From assembly GCA_902801415.1 (NCBI GenBank), contig CADCIK010000014.1:1-37038 (forward strand): DNA of 37,038 bases. Direction: 5' to 3'. The position numbers and the translations under genes are program-made. Shown piece by piece: positions 16,188-24,534 of the stretch. The stretch's first letter is position 1. Every line of letters begins with the position of its first letter. The notes under the pieces are model-generated. The model had not been told where the DNA came from, did not search any database, and saw only the letters and a program-made list of their open reading frames with translations. The stretch is from an uncultured Lachnospiraceae bacterium. GTDB lineage: Bacteria; Bacillota; Clostridia; Lachnospirales; Lachnospiraceae.

Positions 16188-18365
16188 TCATCCGGGACGA
16201 TATAGTGTAAATACCGCTACACTTCTCTCTTTGAGCATAAACATCGGATTGTGCACAAAGCAGCTCTCCTCCTGGTAATACACCTCGTTGTCGGCGTCTG
16301 TGTAGATATTGAGTCCCCACGCCAGACCGCCTGAAAGCGCAGGCAGACGGATCTCCTGCTTCTCCCAGTAAGCGTTGATCACCATATAGACGACGTCGTC
16401 ATCGGAGTCATCCGGAAGACGTCCGGCATACAGGATGCCCAGCACTTTATTGCCCATACCGATCGTATGGTTGTCCGGATCCGAGCCGCAAGTGGTCACT
16501 GCCGCCAGGCCGCAGCGGGCAGGCTTCAGGGGCCTGGAGATCACGGGGTGCTTCTTTCTGAAAGCGATCACGTTCTTAACAAATTCAAAATGGTCCTTGT
16601 TGGCACGCAGATAATCCCAGTTCAGCCAGGAGATCTCGCTGTCCTGACAGTATCCGTTGTTATTGCCGTACTGCGTGTTGGCGAACTCATCACCGGCCAG
16701 GATCATAGGCGTCCCGCGGCTGCACATGAGTACTGTCATCGCGTTGCGCATCATCTTCTGTCTGAGCGACTTAATGACCGGATCATCTGTATGGCCCTCC
16801 ACGCCGCAGTTCCAGCTTCTGTTGTCATCGGCGCCGTCTGTATTGTTCCATCCATTGGCCTCATTGTGCTTGTGATCGTAGGAAAACAGGTCATACAGCG
16901 TGAAGCCGTCGTGGCAGGTGACAAAATTGACGGAGGAATTGCATCCCTTGTAAGGTGCCTTGCCGTACATATCTGTGGATCCTGTGATCCTCGCGGCTGT
17001 CTCCGGCGCGTGCCAGTAACTGCCTTTTAAGAAATCGCGGATGGAATCTCTGTAGCGGCCGTTCCATTCCGACCATCTTCCATAGGCCGGGAAGCTTCCG
17101 ACCTGGTAGAGCCCGCCGGCGTCCCACGGCTCCGCGATCATCTTGGTCCTGGCAAGGATCGGATCATTGGAGATCATGCGAAGAAGCGGCGGATCTGTCA
17201 TAGGCGCCCCGTCCTCATCCCTTGTGAGGATTGACGCCAGGTCAAATCGGAATCCGTCCACATGGTATTCCGTCACCCAGTACCGCAGACAGTCCACAAT
17301 AAAGCGGCTCACCTGCGGATGGTTGCAGTTAAAGGTATTGCCGCAGCCGCTGAAGTTGTAATAGTCGCCTCCGGGCGTCTGCGTATAGTAAATATTGCTG
17401 TCTATGCCTTTAAAGGAGAAGTATCTTCCCTTCCGGTTTCCTTCCGCCGTGTGGTTGAAGACGACGTCCAGGATTACCTCAATTCCCTCCTTCTTCAGGC
17501 ACTTGATCATTTCCTTGAGCTCCGTGCCCTCTTCGTTGTACTCGATCGAAGCGGTATAGGCCGTATTAGGCGCGAAGAAAGCGACGGTATTATATCCCCA
17601 GTACTCCAGAAGCACCTTTCCATTGTAGCTTCTGGAGTTGATACATTCATCAAATTCGAAGATCGGCATCAGCTCGACCGCTGTCACTCCGAGTTCCTTC
17701 AGATAAGGGATCTTCTCGATGATCCCCGCGAAGGTTCCCGGATACTGCACGCCGGATGTCTTGTGCCTGGTAAATCCGCGGACATGCATCTCGTAGATGA
17801 TCGAATCCTCCATGGGCGTATAGGGAAAATCGTTTTCAGTCCAGTGATAGGTCTCCTTGACGACTCTGGAATGGTAATCCGCTTCCGTCTTGGCGGCGCC
17901 CCAGGCTCTCTGCCCGGTCACAGCTTTGGAATAGGGATCCAGGATCAGCTTATTCTTGTCAAAATACAGTCCCTTCTCCGGGTCATAGGGGCCGTCGAGC
18001 TTGTAGGCGTATTCAAACTCTTCCACATCCAGTCCCGAGACAAAGATGGAATACACATTTCCCACTCTGTAGGACTCAGGGATCCGGATGATAGCGTAAG
18101 GCATGGACTGCTTTCTCTTGAACAGCAGGAGGTCACAGGATGTTGCGCCGGCAGATGTGATCGTGAAGTTCACGCCGCCCCGCATTGCTCTCGCGCCATT
18201 CAGACGGTAGTTGCCGGGCCTCACGAAAAAGCCGGAGATCTCATCCAGCTTCTCTTTCCTGCGGACCCGCACGGACATATGCGCTTTCGCAGTTATGCTG
18301 TTGTATTCGGTATTGCTGCCGGATTGTCCTTCCAGGAGCCTCCGGACTACGTCAAAGCGCCTCAT
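16188..18365 (-). CDS. glgX: Glycogen debranching / isoamylase-type GH13 enzyme
   Basis: 725 residues. An N-terminal beta-sandwich (CBM48-like) is followed by a GH13 barrel. Catalytic blocks: DVVFNHT (region I), GFRFDLAS with the nucleophile Asp (region II), MIAEPWDAGG with the acid/base Glu (region III) and VTCHDGFTL (region IV). The EPWD and GNNNGYCQD blocks favour the GlgX/isoamylase/pullulanase-like group that cleaves alpha-1,6 branches of glycogen or starch. No signal peptide is seen, so it is probably cytoplasmic and acts on stored glycogen. The start at 18365 has a distant GAGAGG; ATG 18278 is an alternative. No other glycogen genes are nearby. Confidence 0.9.
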   Translation of the reverse strand: MRRFDVVRRLLEGQSGSNTEYNSITAKAHMSVRVRRKEKLDEISGFFVRPGNYRLNGARAMRGGVNFTITSAGATSCDLLLFKRKQSMPYAIIRIPESYRVGNVYSIFVSGLDVEEFEYAYKLDGPYDPEKGLYFDKNKLILDPYSKAVTGQRAWGAAKTEADYHSRVVKETYHWTENDFPYTPMEDSIIYEMHVRGFTRHKTSGVQYPGTFAGIIEKIPYLKELGVTAVELMPIFEFDECINSRSYNGKVLLEYWGYNTVAFFAPNTAYTASIEYNEEGTELKEMIKCLKKEGIEVILDVVFNHTAEGNRKGRYFSFKGIDSNIYYTQTPGGDYYNFSGCGNTFNCNHPQVSRFIVDCLRYWVTEYHVDGFRFDLASILTRDEDGAPMTDPPLLRMISNDPILARTKMIAEPWDAGGLYQVGSFPAYGRWSEWNGRYRDSIRDFLKGSYWHAPETAARITGSTDMYGKAPYKGCNSSVNFVTCHDGFTLYDLFSYDHKHNEANGWNNTDGADDNRSWNCGVEGHTDDPVIKSLRQKMMRNAMTVLMCSRGTPMILAGDEFANTQYGNNNGYCQDSEISWLNWDYLRANKDHFEFVKNVIAFRKKHPVISRPLKPARCGLAAVTTCGSDPDNHTIGMGNKVLGILYAGRLPDDSDDDVVYMVINAYWEKQEIRLPALSGGLAWGLNIYTDADNEVYYQEESCFVHNPMFMLKERSVAVFTLYRPG

Positions 18366-18494
18366 AATGATTAACAGTGCCTCTCAATAGAGTTTATGAA
18401 TATGCATACTTTCAGTAATATCATTATCCTGATTCATAATTTTAACAGATATTAAAGTGATTGGAAAGAGATGAGTGTGTTCAGAAATAAAAGC

Positions 18495-18531
18495 AAAAAA
18501 GACCCGAAAGAGATCATCTCTCTTTCGGGTC
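18495..18531 (-). terminator. Intrinsic terminator of the decarboxylase operon
   Basis: A perfect 13-base stem (18501-18513 with 18519-18531) and five-base loop, followed on the minus strand by TTTTTT. It lies just after the oadA stop at 18550 and ends the mmdA-oadA operon. The rest of the gap to glgX (18366-18494) is AT-rich and should hold the glgX promoter, but no clear hexamers were found. Confidence 0.92.
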
Positions 18532-18549
18532 CTGTCATTCTTTCAATGA

Positions 18550-19962
18550 TCACGCAGGATATGCGCCATTGGCTGTATCAGCCTTTGTCAGATCCACTTT
18601 TTCCTGCTGTGCAAGGCGGTATTTGAAGAAATCAACCGCGACCTGAGGGAACAGAGCGTAGGACAGAACGTCCTCATCCTGCTGCTTCCACTGCGCGCAT
18701 TCCTTCTCGAACTGAGGCAGCTGCGGAGGGATCAGGTCTGCGGGTCTGCAGGTGATCCTTTCCTCGTCGCCGATGACTTTCTTTACGACTTCCTCGTTCA
18801 TGGGCTTGATGGTCTGGCCGTATTTGCCGCGGATCAGGTCCTTGGTCTGCTCGGTAGCCATCTTGTAGCGCTCACCCATAAGCACGTTCATAACGGCCTG
18901 TGTGCCGACGATCTGGGAGGAAGGAGTAACGAGCGGGGGCTCGCCGAGATCCTTACGAACTCTCGGAACCTCTTCCAGAACAGCAGTGAGCTTATCGGAA
19001 GCGCCCTGCTCTGCCAGCTGGCTGACCATGTTGGAAAGCATTCCGCCGGGAACCTGGTAGATCAGAGTTCTGATATTTACGCCGAGCACCTTGGTGCTCA
19101 GAAGGCCGTTCTCGAGGCACTCCTCACGATAAGGTGTGAAGTAATCCGCGATCTCCTTAAGGAGAGCCTGATCGAGACCTGTATCTCTCTCGGTTCCCTT
19201 GAGAGCGCCGACCATAACCTCAGTGGCGGGCTGGGAAGTACCCAGAGCCAGGGGGCTGATCGCGCAGTCGATGATATCGACGCCTGCTTCGATTGCCTTG
19301 AGGTAAGTCATGCTGCCGCAGCCGGATGTATAGTGCGTGTGCAGCTCGATCGGGATATCGGTTCCTCTCTTAAGAGCCTTGACCAGCTTCTCAGCGTCGT
19401 AAGGAAGCAGAAGACCTGCCATATCCTTGATGCAGAGGGAATCCGCGCCCATCTCCTCGATCTCGCGCGCAATGTTCATCCAATAATCCTCTGTATAGGC
19501 ATCACCGAGTGTGTAAGACAGAGCGATCTGTGCGTGGCCGCCTTCTTTCTTGGTCGCCTTGACGGATGTCTCAAGGTTTCTGAGGTCGTTAAGGCAGTCA
19601 AAGATACGGATCCTGTCAATGCCGTTAGCGATGGATTTCTGGACAAAATACTCAACTACGTCGTCACTGTAGTGGCTGTAGCCGAGAAGGTTCTGTCCGC
19701 GGAGGAGCATCTGCATAGGAGTCTTCTTGAACTTCTCTTTGAGCTTTCTGAGTCTCTCCCACGGATCCTCTTTAAGGAAGCGCAGGCAGGAATCGAATGT
19801 GGCACCGCCCCACATCTCGACTGCTTCGTAGCCTACCTGGTCCATTTTATCTGCGATAGGGAGCATCACTTCGGTGGGCATTCTGGTCGCGATCAGGGAC
19901 TGATGCGCATCACGAAGGACTGTCTCCGTAATTCTTACTGGTTTTTTGACCTGTTCTGACAT
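18550..19962 (-). CDS. oadA: Oxaloacetate decarboxylase alpha / 5S-type carboxyltransferase subunit
   Basis: 470 residues of the HMGL-like barrel family of biotin-dependent oxo-acid carboxyltransferases. Metal-site blocks are seen: TVLRDAHQSLIATR with Asp18, CIKDMAG with the carbamylated-type Lys179, and ELHTHYTSG with His208 and His210. This domain transfers CO2 between oxaloacetate/pyruvate and biotin. Full OadA proteins (~590 residues) end in a biotinyl domain; that is absent here, and the carrier is encoded separately at 21152-21532. This matches the 5S subunit of transcarboxylase equally well. It is last in the operon, 14 bases after oadB. Confidence 0.9.
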   Translation of the reverse strand: MSEQVKKPVRITETVLRDAHQSLIATRMPTEVMLPIADKMDQVGYEAVEMWGGATFDSCLRFLKEDPWERLRKLKEKFKKTPMQMLLRGQNLLGYSHYSDDVVEYFVQKSIANGIDRIRIFDCLNDLRNLETSVKATKKEGGHAQIALSYTLGDAYTEDYWMNIAREIEEMGADSLCIKDMAGLLLPYDAEKLVKALKRGTDIPIELHTHYTSGCGSMTYLKAIEAGVDIIDCAISPLALGTSQPATEVMVGALKGTERDTGLDQALLKEIADYFTPYREECLENGLLSTKVLGVNIRTLIYQVPGGMLSNMVSQLAEQGASDKLTAVLEEVPRVRKDLGEPPLVTPSSQIVGTQAVMNVLMGERYKMATEQTKDLIRGKYGQTIKPMNEEVVKKVIGDEERITCRPADLIPPQLPQFEKECAQWKQQDEDVLSYALFPQVAVDFFKYRLAQQEKVDLTKADTANGAYPA

Positions 19963-19976
19963 GTTTTTCCTCCTAG

Positions 19977-21122
19977 TTATACAATTCCGAATACGGCCAT
20001 GAATACGCCGGCAACGACCGCGGTTCCGATAACGCCTGCGACGTTAGGGCCCATGGCGTGCATCAGCAGGAAGTTGGAAGGATCATATTCCGAACCGACC
20101 TTCTGGGAAACGCGCGCTGCCATAGGTACAGCGGAAACGCCTGCAGAGCCGATCAGAGGATTGACCTTGCCGCCTGTGACGATCTTCATCACCTGGCCGA
20201 ACATAACGCCTGCAAATGTGCCGAACGAGAACGCGATCAGACCAAGCGCCACGATCTTGAGGGTTGTGATATTCAGGAACGCTTCCGCGCTTGTTGTCGC
20301 GCCGACGGAAGTACCCAGCAGGATAACGACGATATACATCATCGCATTGCTGGCTGTCTCTGTCAGCTGTCTGACTACGCCGCACTCACGGAACAGGTTG
20401 CCCAGCATCAGCATACCTACCAGAGGAGCTGTCGTGGGAAGGATCATACAGACGACGATCGTTACCACGATGGGGAACAGGATCTTCTCGAGTTTGGAAA
20501 CAGGACGGAGCTGGCTCATCCTGATCTTCTTGTCCTTTTCAGAGGTGAACAGCTTCATAATAGGGGGCTGGATGATCGGAACCAGCGACATATAAGAGTA
20601 CGCCGCTACCGCGATCGGTCCCAGAAGCTCTGTCTGTCCCAGCTTGGAACAAAGGAAAATGGAAGTCGGTCCGTCAGCGCCGCCGATGATCGAGATCGCA
20701 GCTGCCGCTTTTCCGTTAAATCCGAGCGCGATCGCTCCGAAGTAAGCGGAAAAGATACCGAACTGCGCCGCTGCGCCCATGAGGAAACTCGAGGGGCTCG
20801 CGATCAGGGGTCCGAAATCCGTCATAGCTCCGACGCCCATAAAGATCAGGGAAGGCAGGATCGCCCACTCGTCGAGCTGGAAGAAATAGTACAGAAGGCC
20901 GCCGCTTGTCGTCTCCGTAGGTACTGCCATAATATCGGGATAGATATTGACCAGCAGCATACCGAATGAGATCGGTACAAGCAGAAGGGGCTCAAAGTCC
21001 TTGGCAATTGCAAGGTACATGAACACAAGTGCCACACAGATCATGAGGTAATTGCCCCATGTCAGGTTCAAAAAAGCGGTCTGGTGTACTAAGTTATCAA
21101 GAGTACGTGTGATATATTCCAT
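19977..21122 (-). CDS. oadB: Sodium-translocating decarboxylase, beta subunit
   Basis: 381 residues with about ten membrane segments. The family signature GGADGPTSIF (147-156, Asp150) is present, as is a second polar half-helix region (GSAGVSAVPMAARVSQ). OadB/MmdB/GcdB subunits decarboxylate carboxybiotin on the carrier and couple it to export of sodium ions. The family cannot be split by substrate from sequence alone. It sits between the biotin carrier and oadA genes. It starts at ATG 21122, with GGGAGG upstream. Confidence 0.95.
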   Translation of the reverse strand: MEYITRTLDNLVHQTAFLNLTWGNYLMICVALVFMYLAIAKDFEPLLLVPISFGMLLVNIYPDIMAVPTETTSGGLLYYFFQLDEWAILPSLIFMGVGAMTDFGPLIASPSSFLMGAAAQFGIFSAYFGAIALGFNGKAAAAISIIGGADGPTSIFLCSKLGQTELLGPIAVAAYSYMSLVPIIQPPIMKLFTSEKDKKIRMSQLRPVSKLEKILFPIVVTIVVCMILPTTAPLVGMLMLGNLFRECGVVRQLTETASNAMMYIVVILLGTSVGATTSAEAFLNITTLKIVALGLIAFSFGTFAGVMFGQVMKIVTGGKVNPLIGSAGVSAVPMAARVSQKVGSEYDPSNFLLMHAMGPNVAGVIGTAVVAGVFMAVFGIV

Positions 21123-21151
21123 GTAACTTAGACCTCCCTCTTGTCAGTCGA

Positions 21152-21532
21152 TCAGTCGATCGTAGCCAGAAGTGTTCCGGCCTCAACAGGATCGCCGACA
21201 TGGCAGTCGATGGATACGACAGTGCCGTCTTCGGGAGCAACCATAGGGATCTCCATCTTCATAGCTTCTACGATGACGACCGCGTCGCCCTTCTTGACAG
21301 CCTGGCCTACAGAAGCCTCAACCTTGAAGACCTTTCCGGCTGCGCCGGCTTCTACTCTGTATTTGCCTGTGCCGCCTGCGGGAGCTGCCTTGGGAGCTGC
21401 TTTAGGGGCAGCCTTGGGAGCTGCTTTGGGTGCTGCCTTGGGAGCTGCAGGAGCTGCTGCGGCGCCGTTCTCATTCTCTTCTACTGTAACTTCATACGCT
21501 GTGCCGTTGACAGTAATGATATAGTTCTTCAT
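21152..21532 (-). CDS. Biotin carboxyl carrier protein of the decarboxylase
   Basis: 126 residues. The C-terminal half is a biotinyl domain with EAMKMEIP, and Lys92 is the biotin site. A short N-terminal beta region is joined to it by an Ala-Pro-Lys linker (about residues 23-53) of PKAA repeats. Such linkers let the biotin arm swing between the carboxyltransferase and OadB. Equivalent to GcdC/MmdC or the transcarboxylase 1.3S subunit. It is the only carrier in the operon, so both carboxyltransferases probably use it. Confidence 0.93.
   Translation of the reverse strand: MKNYIITVNGTAYEVTVEENENGAAAAPAAPKAAPKAAPKAAPKAAPKAAPAGGTGKYRVEAGAAGKVFKVEASVGQAVKKGDAVVIVEAMKMEIPMVAPEDGTVVSIDCHVGDPVEAGTLLATID
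21381..21448 (-). repeat. 12-base tandem repeats coding the Ala-Pro-Lys linker
   Basis: Five 12-base units close to GGAGCTGCCTTG (plus-strand view) and a partial sixth run from 21381 to 21448. Each unit encodes PKAA in the biotin carrier. The copy number is likely to vary between strains by slippage or unequal exchange; that is inference. Confidence 0.85.
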
Positions 21533-21550
21533 CTTTATTCCTCCTGAGAT

Positions 21551-22297
21551 TTACTTTCTTCTGGCTTTACGAATTGAACGGACTACAAATCCGTCAGTAC
21601 TCTGTTGTCCTTCATAGGCCGCGATTGCTGCCGCGATCACTGCTACCAGTTCCATGTCGTCCGCGAGTTCTTCCTCTTCTTCAACGACGGATACAGGAGC
21701 AGGCGCTGCCGCGGTCTCCACTGCACTCTTCTTCTGTGTGGATCTGTTCGAAGCGCCGCCTACGACTTTGCCGAACAGAGCGATCACAAGTGCCAGAAGA
21801 ATCAGCACCGAAAATGTTGTTCCCATACCGAGCAGGGTGTTAAGGGCTGCCTGCTGGATCTTCTCAGACATGTTGTATTCCACGTTGGTGGTGATTCCTG
21901 TGACTTTATAGCCTTCACTGGATCCTTCCATTGTGAATACGACGTCCGCGTCATGTCTGGAACCCTTCACTGTCACAGTGACGGTTCCCTCTTTCTTTGT
22001 GAAGGAAGTGGATTTTCCTTCAATATTCTGCACTTCTCCGATATCTTCCAGAGCGTTCTGCCAGCTGGTGAACGCAGGTCCGTATACCGGGTCATCCATC
22101 TGTGCCTCTGCCTGTCCGGTCTGAACCGCGTCATGCATGCTCAGTACGAACTGGCTGGCTGAGTCGAACCACTGCTGCTCCTGCTCTTCCGTGAGCTCCA
22201 CCTCAGGTGTAGCGTTGGAATTATCTGAGGAGCCGCATGCCACAAGACCGAAAACACAGGCGATAACAAGAAGTGTTGTTATTAACCATTTTTTCAT
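21551..22297 (-). CDS. OadG-like gamma subunit fused to a lipoprotein N-terminal domain
   Basis: 248 residues, far longer than a usual OadG (~80). A lipobox signal (FGLVAC, Cys21) leads into an exported region of ~120 residues, then a single membrane helix (about 155-178) and an acidic and Ala-rich tail ending ELVAVIAAAIAAYEG and a basic RSIRKARRK. The helix and tail match OadG, which anchors the soluble subunits to OadB. The extracytoplasmic part resembles small DUF3887-like domains but is not firmly recognised. It lies between mmdA and the biotin carrier genes, with gaps of 16-18 bases. Confidence 0.82.
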   Translation of the reverse strand: MKKWLITTLLVIACVFGLVACGSSDNSNATPEVELTEEQEQQWFDSASQFVLSMHDAVQTGQAEAQMDDPVYGPAFTSWQNALEDIGEVQNIEGKSTSFTKKEGTVTVTVKGSRHDADVVFTMEGSSEGYKVTGITTNVEYNMSEKIQQAALNTLLGMGTTFSVLILLALVIALFGKVVGGASNRSTQKKSAVETAAAPAPVSVVEEEEELADDMELVAVIAAAIAAYEGQQSTDGFVVRSIRKARRK

Positions 22298-22313
22298 ATT
22301 CTGTGTCTCCTTC

Positions 22314-23732
22314 TTATTTCGCGCTGTGCTTCTTGGCGGGGAATTCCTCTCTCTTTGTATAAAGCACTTCCATTGCGCCGATCAGATACTTGCGAAGGTT
22401 CTCGGGCTCGACGATCTGGTCCACATATCCTCTTGCCGCTGCGCTGTCGATGCTGTTCTGCAGCGCGTCATACTTAGCAGCAGTCTCAGCAACCTCTTCA
22501 GCAGTTCCGCTGCACAGGACACGGGCTGCAAGTCTTGCGTCCATGATCCCGATCGTCGCGTCGGGAAGAGCGATCGTAAAGTCAGCGCCGGTCGCCTTGC
22601 TGTTCATTACAGCATAAGCACTTCCAACTGCCTTGCCCACGATGACGTTGACCTTGGGCACATTGGCGCCTGCGAATGCGGCAGTGAGTTTGCCGGCCGC
22701 ATCAGCGACCTTTCTCTCTTCGCTCTCGGTAGCGGCGAAGCCTGTCACATTGGTCAATGTGATGACAGGGATCTCAAACGCGTCGCAGAAGCGCACGAAG
22801 TCAGCCGCCTTGTAGCAGCCGGCTGCCGTCAGCACTGTATCAAAGGTCTTCTCCTCTTCGCCGTTCTCATCATATACGGCGCTTCTGTTGGCAACAGCGC
22901 CTACCGTCATGCCGTTGAGTCTGATCAGGCCGGTTGCCATCTCAGGTGCGCAGGATCTCTTTGTCTCAAAGAACAGACCGTCATCCGCGATATCGCCGAG
23001 TGCGATGGAAGGATCTGCATATCCGGCAGCGACGCTCTCGCTCGCGCGGTTCAGATCGTCCGTGCAGTCGGCAACAGACTCATCTTCGTTGTTGGAAGGA
23101 AGCATGGAGATCAGGGTTCTGATCTCGCCAAAGATCTCTTCCTCAGTTCCGACGACGTCAACGCTTCCGTTTGCAGCCTTTACAGCTGCCGCGGCCGTGT
23201 CGTTCTTATCCTCTCTGTTGCCTGCCAGTGTATTAGGAGCATTTACGAACAGCTTCGCATCCTTTGCCATGAAGACAAAGTCCGTAAGAGCGGGAACCAG
23301 CGCAAGGCCGCCGCCGCAATTGCCGAAGATCGCCGTGATCTGAGGGATCAGCCCGGAAGCTTTCACCTGTCTGCCGTAAATCGTACCGAACGCGTTCAGA
23401 GCGTCCATACCTTCCTGAAGACGAAGTCCCGCGGACTCCACCAGACCGATCACAGGGGCACCGGTGCGGATCGCCAGATCGTAGATCGCCGCGATCTTTC
23501 TCGCGTGCATTTCTCCGACACTGCCGCCGAGCACGGACGCGTCCTGGCTGTAAACGTAAACGAGATTTCCGTCGATCACACCGTAGCCGGTGACTACACC
23601 GTCAGAAGGTGTCTCTACAGATTTCAGATTGAAATCAGTCGCCCTGGCTGTCACCCTGGCGCCGATCTCCACGAAACTGTTTTCATCGAGCAGGGCGGTT
23701 ATTCTCTGTCTCGCTTTTGAAAAACTGCTCAT
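22314..23732 (-). CDS. mmdA: Methylmalonyl-CoA decarboxylase-type acyl-CoA carboxyltransferase (alpha/12S)
   Basis: 472 residues, two crotonase-like halves. Blocks typical of the family are YSQDASVLGGSVGE, LVESAGLRLQEG, IFGNCGGGLALVPALTDF and, in the second half, VTGFAAT and VIVGKAVGSAYAVMNS. These enzymes move CO2 between acyl-CoA and biotin. It is about 40 residues shorter than typical MmdA/PccB. The ATG at 23732 has GGAGG about ten bases upstream; the longer frame from 23774 is rejected. First gene of the operon, so acyl-CoA chemistry (methylmalonyl- or malonyl/glutaconyl-type) feeds the same biotin carrier as oadA. Confidence 0.88.
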   Translation of the reverse strand: MSSFSKARQRITALLDENSFVEIGARVTARATDFNLKSVETPSDGVVTGYGVIDGNLVYVYSQDASVLGGSVGEMHARKIAAIYDLAIRTGAPVIGLVESAGLRLQEGMDALNAFGTIYGRQVKASGLIPQITAIFGNCGGGLALVPALTDFVFMAKDAKLFVNAPNTLAGNREDKNDTAAAAVKAANGSVDVVGTEEEIFGEIRTLISMLPSNNEDESVADCTDDLNRASESVAAGYADPSIALGDIADDGLFFETKRSCAPEMATGLIRLNGMTVGAVANRSAVYDENGEEEKTFDTVLTAAGCYKAADFVRFCDAFEIPVITLTNVTGFAATESEERKVADAAGKLTAAFAGANVPKVNVIVGKAVGSAYAVMNSKATGADFTIALPDATIGIMDARLAARVLCSGTAEEVAETAAKYDALQNSIDSAAARGYVDQIVEPENLRKYLIGAMEVLYTKREEFPAKKHSAK

Positions 23733-23778
23733 TCTTTCTAGACCTCCATATAATTTTACTCTGTCAAAAAACAATAGA

Positions 23779-23787
23779 AGTATAACA
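23779..23787 (-). promoter_or_regulatory. Extended -10 promoter of the mmdA-oadA operon
   Basis: TGTTATACT on the minus strand, an extended -10, about 47 bases before the mmdA ATG. No good -35. The same GTGTTATAC core occurs upstream of the dlt-like cluster. The rest of the 232-base gap to scpB (23733-23964) holds a small imperfect palindrome (TGCAC/GTGCA, near 23857-23872) and an A/T-rich weak hairpin near 23909-23937 that may end scpB. Confidence 0.5.
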
Positions 23788-23964
23788 CAGCGACTTCAAA
23801 AACTATATGTCATTTCTATCGTATTTTTGCGTATTTTGCGGGTGTTCATTCGAATCCTTGCACAAATGGTGCAGGCAATCCCGATTTTTCCGCATTGTAT
23901 ATATATTAACAGCAAAAGCAATCAATTGGAAATGCTTTTTTCTGCTCTTTTTCTGTCATTTTCC

Positions 23965-24534
23965 CTAAATATCAAGCCTTCCGTCGACTTCTTTTTCCGC
24001 TTCCTCCCGGAATTCCTCGATCTGGTCTGTTCCAAGGTCGGGAAGATCGCTGAGAGAGCTGATCCCGAAGGAACGCAGGAACTGCTCTGTTGTGCCAAAG
24101 AGAAGCGGTCTTCCGGGCGCGTCTTTCCTGCCCACTTCTTCGACCAGGTCAAAGCTCACCAGCTTGCTGATCGCGAAGTCGCTGTTGACGCCGCGGATAT
24201 TCTCCACCTCTGCGCGCGTCACCGGCTGCTTGAACGCGATGATCGAAAGCGTCTCCATGAGCGTGTCCGTCAGCACCTGCTTTTTGGGGGCTTTCGCTAT
24301 TTTGACCAGGTACTCGTAGTACTCCGGTCTGCTTGAGATCTGTACGGAATCCTCGAACCAGTTGATCATAAGTCCGCTCTGCGGCTCATTGCAGCGCTCC
24401 TCAAGCGCGTGCACAGCTTCTCTGACTTCCTCTTCGGAGATCTCAAGCGCTTTGGCGATCGTTCCGATCTCCACGGAATCTCCCATCGCGAACAGGATCG
24501 TCTCGATCGCGGCCGTTACTCTGTTTTGTTCCAT
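23965..24534 (-). CDS. scpB: Segregation and condensation protein B
   Basis: 189 residues with the two winged-helix domains of ScpB; IIAFKQPVTRAEVENIRGVNSD is the conserved core (quoted in part: FKQPVTRAEVE and IRGVNSD). ScpB works with ScpA and SMC in chromosome condensation. Usually scpA lies directly upstream. Here the upstream gene is a metallophosphoesterase, which overlaps scpB by 19 bases, and scpA is not in the window. The start at 24534 lies inside that gene, so translation is probably coupled. Confidence 0.93.
   Translation of the reverse strand: MEQNRVTAAIETILFAMGDSVEIGTIAKALEISEEEVREAVHALEERCNEPQSGLMINWFEDSVQISSRPEYYEYLVKIAKAPKKQVLTDTLMETLSIIAFKQPVTRAEVENIRGVNSDFAISKLVSFDLVEEVGRKDAPGRPLLFGTTEQFLRSFGISSLSDLPDLGTDQIEEFREEAEKEVDGRLDI

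Noticed and set aside
22137-23720. 527-codon plus-strand open frame opposite mmdA
   Set aside because: mmdA on the other strand is unambiguous and in an operon.
23857-23872. Palindrome TGCAC/GTGCA upstream of mmdA as an operator
   Set aside because: Stem is only five bases, does not match a known redox or catabolite site, and sits ~70 bases upstream of the -10.
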